Assembly (NCBI GenBank): GCA_903869185.1
Contig: CAIPYC010000078.1
Span: forward strand, 1 to 54,214
Origin: an uncultured cyanobacterium
Lineage (GTDB): Bacteria > Cyanobacteriota > Cyanobacteriia > Cyanobacteriales > Microcystaceae
Reading direction: 5' to 3'
Length of the DNA: 54,214 bases
The notes beneath the pieces were generated by a model, which worked only from the letters and a program-made list of their open reading frames with translations, did no database searches and was not told the origin of the DNA. The translations under genes were made by a program, and so were the position numbers. Positions 53,693 to 54,214 of the stretch are shown piece by piece (the first letter of the stretch is position 1; each line of letters starts with the position of its first letter).

Positions 53693-54214
53693 ATGTCTGT
53701 AATCACTCTCAATGAACTGTTGGAGTCAGGGGTTCACTTCGGTCACCAGACCAGAAGATGGAATCCAAAAATGGCTCCCTATATTTATTCTGCCCGCAAC
53801 GGTGTGCATATAATTGACCTGGTTCAAACAGCACAGCTGATAGAAGATGCCTATGAATATGTACTCAATGCATCTGAAGAGGGCAAGCGCTTCTTGTTTA
53901 TTGGAACCAAGCGTCAGGCTGCCGGCATTATTGCCGAAGAGGCATCCCGTTGCGGGGCTAATTATGTCAATCAGCGCTGGCTAGGTGGAATGCTCACCAA
54001 TTGGGAAACCATCAAGGGAAGAGTCGAAAGACTAAAAGAACTTGAGAACATGGAAGATAATGGCGCTATTGAAAAAAGACCCAAAATAGAAGCTTCTGTC
54101 CTAAGAAGAGAGCTTTCAAGGCTGCGCAAGTATCTTGGTGGTATTAAAACTATGAGACGCCTACCTGATGTAGTACTGGTAGTTGATCAACGCAGGGAGT
54201 ACAATGCCATCCAA
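53693..54214 (+). CDS. rpsB: 30S ribosomal protein S2, cut by window end
   Basis: First 174 codons of rpsB, open to the last base of the window. It begins [20 protein letters not shown] and contains [48 protein letters not shown] and [20 protein letters not shown], all S2 hallmarks; the full protein should have about 260 residues. An AGGAGA Shine-Dalgarno lies just before the ATG, and a hairpin leader precedes it. rpsB is normally followed by tsf, outside the window. Confidence 0.96.
   Translation, partial: MSVITLNELLESGVHFGHQTRRWNPKMAPYIYSARNGVHIIDLVQTAQLIEDAYEYVLNASEEGKRFLFIGTKRQAAGIIAEEASRCGANYVNQRWLGGMLTNWETIKGRVERLKELENMEDNGAIEKRPKIEASVLRRELSRLRKYLGGIKTMRRLPDVVLVVDQRREYNAIQ

Noticed and set aside
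1-54214. CRISPR array, insertion sequences, prophage genes and HIP1 (GCGATCGC) repeats
   Set aside because: No regularly spaced direct repeats, transposase, integrase or phage genes were found, and I noticed no GCGATCGC octamer when reading; a string search would settle the last point.

Overview
The window is a gene-dense, AT-rich piece of a cyanobacterial chromosome. The assignment rests on the adjacent aldehyde-deformylating oxygenase and acyl-ACP reductase genes (alkane synthesis), a group 2 sigma factor, a clpP-clpX pair, cyanobacterial families such as DUF4330 and DUF3318, menB for phylloquinone, and a putative cyanobacterial C-terminal sorting tail. I cannot name the species. No insertion sequence, prophage or CRISPR array was seen, and no gap between genes exceeds 300 bases.

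Layout. 0.1-7.2 kb: a small ferredoxin, menB and thiL, glycogen phosphorylase, and an ado-aar-SH3 operon. 7.3-14.6 kb: a TPR protein, a group 2 sigma factor, uvrC, a sugar-type ABC ATPase, ribosomal protein S1 and tRNA-Asp. 14.8-19.7 kb: an exported glycine-rich/collagen-like protein, a lipoprotein, an unknown protein, and an opposing operon of DUF3318, a STAS-sugar-transferase fusion and an RsbW-like kinase. 19.9-26.6 kb: clpP-clpX, a hydrolase, a TgpA-like protein without its catalytic Cys and His, DUF4330 and miaA. 26.6-32.7 kb: DUF1345 and a three-gene efflux system (HlyD, FUSC, TolC-like). 32.7-35.1 kb: tRNA-Ser, an ftsH lacking the first membrane helix, and crcB.

35.2-49.5 kb is the most interesting part. 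It is one long co-directional set: CheW, CheR-TPR, chemoreceptor, CheW with a Cys-rich N-terminus, CheA-REC and CheB. In content and sequence this looks like the Pseudomonas Wsp surface-sensing system. Where Wsp has the WspR diguanylate cyclase, this set has a protein with a strongly WspR-like receiver fused to a PP2C/SpoIIE phosphatase. An ATPase-fold kinase-like protein, a STAS protein, two large MscS-type channels and a Wzy/O-antigen-ligase-like protein follow. I infer a Wsp-type array whose output is changed from c-di-GMP to Ser/Thr partner switching. The STAS-sugar-transferase fusion at 18.1-19.1 kb, overlapping its own RsbW-like kinase gene, is a plausible distant target that would link sensing to exopolysaccharide initiation. 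The CheB receiver has lost its phosphoacceptor Asp (Gly51), the receptor seems to lack a HAMP domain, and the MscS pair arose by a duplication that left a relic of the STAS gene between the copies.

49.5-54.2 kb: a secreted protein with a cyanobacterial-type C-terminal sorting tail, an exported clan-A-like glycoside hydrolase joined to mltA, a small unknown protein, and the start of rpsB with a leader hairpin, cut by the window end.
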